Positions 62,119 through 64,000 of a DNA stretch of 64,000 nucleotides are shown here, one piece after another. The position numbers and the translations under genes were made by a program. This DNA is from JBCBKU01 sp038521345 (GTDB taxonomy: Bacteria > Pseudomonadota > Alphaproteobacteria > Rhodobacterales > Rhodobacteraceae), in contig JBCBKU010000005.1 in NCBI GenBank assembly GCA_038521345.1, positions 1-64,000 of the forward strand. Reading direction: 5' to 3'. The notes below the pieces were generated by a model. That model was not told the DNA's origin and made no database searches. It saw only the letters and a program-made list of their open reading frames with translations. Position 1 is the first letter of the stretch, and each line of letters begins with the position of its first letter.

Positions 62119-62799
62119 TTACCCGCCGTCACCGACAGCGATCAATAACGCGCGAAGCTGTGCTGCGGACCGCGAGGCAAAGGCCGCGAAGGCCAGGTTC
62201 TGCACCCCGATTTCTCCCCGGCTTGAGACGATGGCCACGACTTCGGGACCCGCATCGGTCAATCGCAACACCGGTGCACCGGATTCCCCTCCGTCGACTC
62301 GGCATCCCAGAATGGCTACCGGATCGCGGGCTTCTACCGCGACACAGAACCGCTCGCGGGCGCGGCGCGCATCCTTGCCGAACCAGCTTGCGATCATGAG
62401 CCTTTCGCCCTCACGCGCGGGCGCGCCAATGCGAAGGGGAGCAACTTCGTCGTCAAGGGGCGCGGCAAGGCGCAGCAGCGCGATGTCATGACCGATCACC
62501 CGCACCGTCTCACGCGTTTCGCCGAACCACAGGGGATGCACCTCACTCGCCGCACCCGATACAACACGCGCCGGCTGCCCGGGATAACGACCTGTCTCAA
62601 ACTCGACCGTGAGCGCGTCCTTCTTCCGACCATTCGGATTGGCGAGACAGTGTCCGGCAGTCAGAACTAGATCCGGCGCGATCAAGACTCCTGTACAGCC
62701 CCCTCGCCCGTCGAACGTGAGTCGCCCCACACCCGCCAGCGGTGCATCAGCTATCGCTGGCGCGGCCAGCAGTGAGAATATGACAAGGCACCATCGCAT
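62119..62799 (-). CDS. Secreted trypsin-like serine protease
   Basis: A 226-residue exported peptidase S1 family protein. Signal peptide about 1-17 (ending AIADAP); triad H50 (LTAGHC), D105 (GHDIALLR) and S173 (GGESGAPV). Cys35/Cys51 and Cys152/Cys166 may pair. The GESGAP serine motif differs from the usual GDSGGP, as in many bacterial S1/V8-like enzymes. Last in a series of three related protease genes on this strand; 44 bases separate it from the second. Confidence 0.85.
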   Translation of the reverse strand: MRWCLVIFSLLAAPAIADAPLAGVGRLTFDGRGGCTGVLIAPDLVLTAGHCLANPNGRKKDALTVEFETGRYPGQPARVVSGAASEVHPLWFGETRETVRVIGHDIALLRLAAPLDDEVAPLRIGAPAREGERLMIASWFGKDARRARERFCVAVEARDPVAILGCRVDGGESGAPVLRLTDAGPEVVAIVSSRGEIGVQNLAFAAFASRSAAQLRALLIAVGDGG

Positions 62800-62843
62800 A
62801 CGAACAGCCTAGGTCGCCGCGCAGCGCGCGCCCAGTGCAACAA

Positions 62844-63659
62844 TCAGGGTTTTAGAAAGAGCGCCCCAGTGCTCGAGCGTTCCGACGACGCTGACAGGCG
62901 CCGTGCCCCGGCATTTGAGATCTCGGGCCAAACATTGTCCCCGGTCCGCAGGTTTCGCTTCAATGCTTCAACGATCCTCGGCAACTCCATACCGAATGAT
63001 ACGGTGCCGTCGTCGGCACGGTGCCCCGCAGATATGATCGAGATCAGGCGGGCAGGCGATTGGCTGTCGTCGAAGACGGGCGCACCGGACGAGCCGTAAT
63101 AAACGTCGCAGTCGAACGCGAGAAGACCGTCTTGGCGACCAATGACATTGCACCCGCGCTCCCACGACAGCGCGCGCGAACGGCCGGCGGCATAGGACAC
63201 TACACTGACCCCACCGCGATAGGCGAACGCCGGTCCGGAGATCGCGAAGGGATCCGCCGTCGCAGCCGGGATCGGCGTGTCGAGTTCCAAGAGCGCTACG
63301 TCGTGGCGGACCGAATGGGCAGTTGCAGTTGCAACGGGCGCGTAATCAGAGTGGACAGACACGCGCGCCACCCCGCGTGTGGCGATAGCTTCGCCGTCAA
63401 TATCCCCGGCATAGAAGGTCAACACGCCTGGATCGCGCGGTTCTCCATTCTCATAAACGCAATGGGCGGCCGTCAGGACAAGCGTGGTCGAGATAAGCGC
63501 TCCGGTACAATATCCCGAGCGCCCTCCGAGATCGACGCGTCCAACGGCCTCCCATCCCAGAAGATCCTGACGCAGTGTAAGACGCCGGAGGTCGGCGATG
63601 GCGGTGCTAGTGAACAGTACGGCGATCAAAAGCGTGGCGGTGAACCAGGCTGTGCGCAT
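62844..63659 (-). CDS. Secreted trypsin-like serine protease
   Basis: A 271-residue exported S1-type protein. Signal peptide about 1-22 (ending AIADL); triad H66 (LTAAHC), D120 (RHDVALLE) and S191 (GSSGAPV). Cys51/Cys67 and Cys170/Cys184 are likely disulfides. The C-terminal 40 residues go beyond the catalytic core (NVWPEISNAGARR and on). It is one base from the third protease gene and may be its tandem copy; the serine motif GSSGAP is shared with it but not with the first. Confidence 0.87.
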   Translation of the reverse strand: MRTAWFTATLLIAVLFTSTAIADLRRLTLRQDLLGWEAVGRVDLGGRSGYCTGALISTTLVLTAAHCVYENGEPRDPGVLTFYAGDIDGEAIATRGVARVSVHSDYAPVATATAHSVRHDVALLELDTPIPAATADPFAISGPAFAYRGGVSVVSYAAGRSRALSWERGCNVIGRQDGLLAFDCDVYYGSSGAPVFDDSQSPARLISIISAGHRADDGTVSFGMELPRIVEALKRNLRTGDNVWPEISNAGARRLSASSERSSTGALFLKP

Positions 63660-63660
63660 A

Positions 63661-64000
63661 TCAGGGCCTCAGAAACTTCGCCCCGCCTCCCCGGTTGGGT
63701 TCGATTGTCAGGCGGCGGACCGTTGGTTGCGGTGGATTGAGCGCCCCCCGCCCAAGATCGAGTGATGCGCGAAGAAGATCGATGGATCCCGCCACATCCG
63801 CGCCAAGCGATACTTTCCGGCCTCGCATTTCGGCCTTGGCCGACACCACCGAGACGATGCGCGGTTCGCCGTCGGTGATTGAAAAGATCGGTGCCCCGGA
63901 TGATCCAAAATCAACATCGCAAGTCAGGACGAGCGTCCGGGACGGGCGCGCCAGCACCTGGCAGGCCTCCTGCAGGGCGGGTCGCGCAGCGCGGTTGTGA
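63661..64000 (-). CDS. Trypsin-like serine protease, 5' end outside window
   Basis: The C-terminal 112 codons of a third S1-type protein; the start lies beyond the right end. The frame is open to the window edge and reads CQVLARPSRTLVLTCDVDFG then SSGAPIF, so the catalytic Ser region is present. H and D of the triad are not visible. One base separates its stop from the next protease gene, so the genes are likely co-transcribed. Confidence 0.8.
   Translation of the reverse strand, partial: HNRAARPALQEACQVLARPSRTLVLTCDVDFGSSGAPIFSITDGEPRIVSVVSAKAEMRGRKVSLGADVAGSIDLLRASLDLGRGALNPPQPTVRRLTIEPNRGGGAKFLRP

Overview
The window looks like chromosomal DNA of a Rhodobacteraceae (Roseobacter-group) alphaproteobacterium. 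Evidence: high GC, short gene gaps, gcrA (an alphaproteobacterial cell-cycle regulator), and several families typical of this group (DUF1523, DUF2161, DUF3108, a 60-aa Arg/Ala-rich protein at 39609-39791). A bciA-type 8-vinyl reductase hints that the organism, or its recent ancestor, makes bacteriochlorophyll. I saw no rRNA, tRNA, CRISPR array, insertion sequence, prophage or replication origin.

Layout. 0.2-6 kb: mixed housekeeping genes (xylA, a three-cluster CDGSH/ferredoxin-like Fe-S protein, cobB sirtuin, a PCuAC copper chaperone, rpmB with clear promoter and terminator, a DUF2161 nuclease-fold protein, a small P-loop kinase). 6.2-20.9 kb: a surface-polysaccharide locus with GT25 and GT2 transferases, an O-antigen-ligase/polymerase-like protein, a Wzz/GumC-like co-polymerase, a secreted beta-helix protein, a Wzx-like flippase, one GT2 and two GT4 transferases, the initiating sugar-phosphate transferase, a methyltransferase, and a secreted Sel1-repeat protein ending in a peptidoglycan-binding-like segment. 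This fits a Wzx/Wzy-type pathway, but no Wza exporter or Wzc kinase lies here. 20.9-33.5 kb: meaB, DUF3108, hrpB, argD-argF, a DMT transporter, an ABC-2 permease, gcrA, AsmA, rimO.

33.5-46.5 kb: a methyltransferase divergent from a LysR regulator with two inverted repeats between them, then a dipeptide/oligopeptide ABC importer. Its ATPases (35.2-37.2 kb) are separated from its permeases and binding protein (39.9-43.5 kb) by three plus-strand genes (a secreted protein, a phytanoyl-CoA-dioxygenase-like enzyme, an outer-membrane-like protein) and one small minus-strand gene. A second, paralogous binding protein lies at 44.9-46.5 kb; a GAF protein and a secreted DUF4329 protein with a JAMM-like motif sit between the paralogues. 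46.8-56.4 kb: deoC with a double-domain aldehyde dehydrogenase (deoxyribose catabolism), bciA with two small membrane-protein genes, an SDR, a DmpA/NylC-type hydrolase, a formamidase-like hydrolase and gabD.

56.6-64 kb: a secreted phytase-like beta-propeller protein preceded by a perfect 9-bp inverted repeat; an ECF sigma factor translationally coupled to a membrane-anchored VWA protein; an Hsp20 chaperone; and three consecutive secreted trypsin-like proteases, the last cut by the window end. The most promising regions for new biology are the sigma/VWA pair, the polysaccharide locus, the terminator in the gcrA leader, and the DUF4329 protein.
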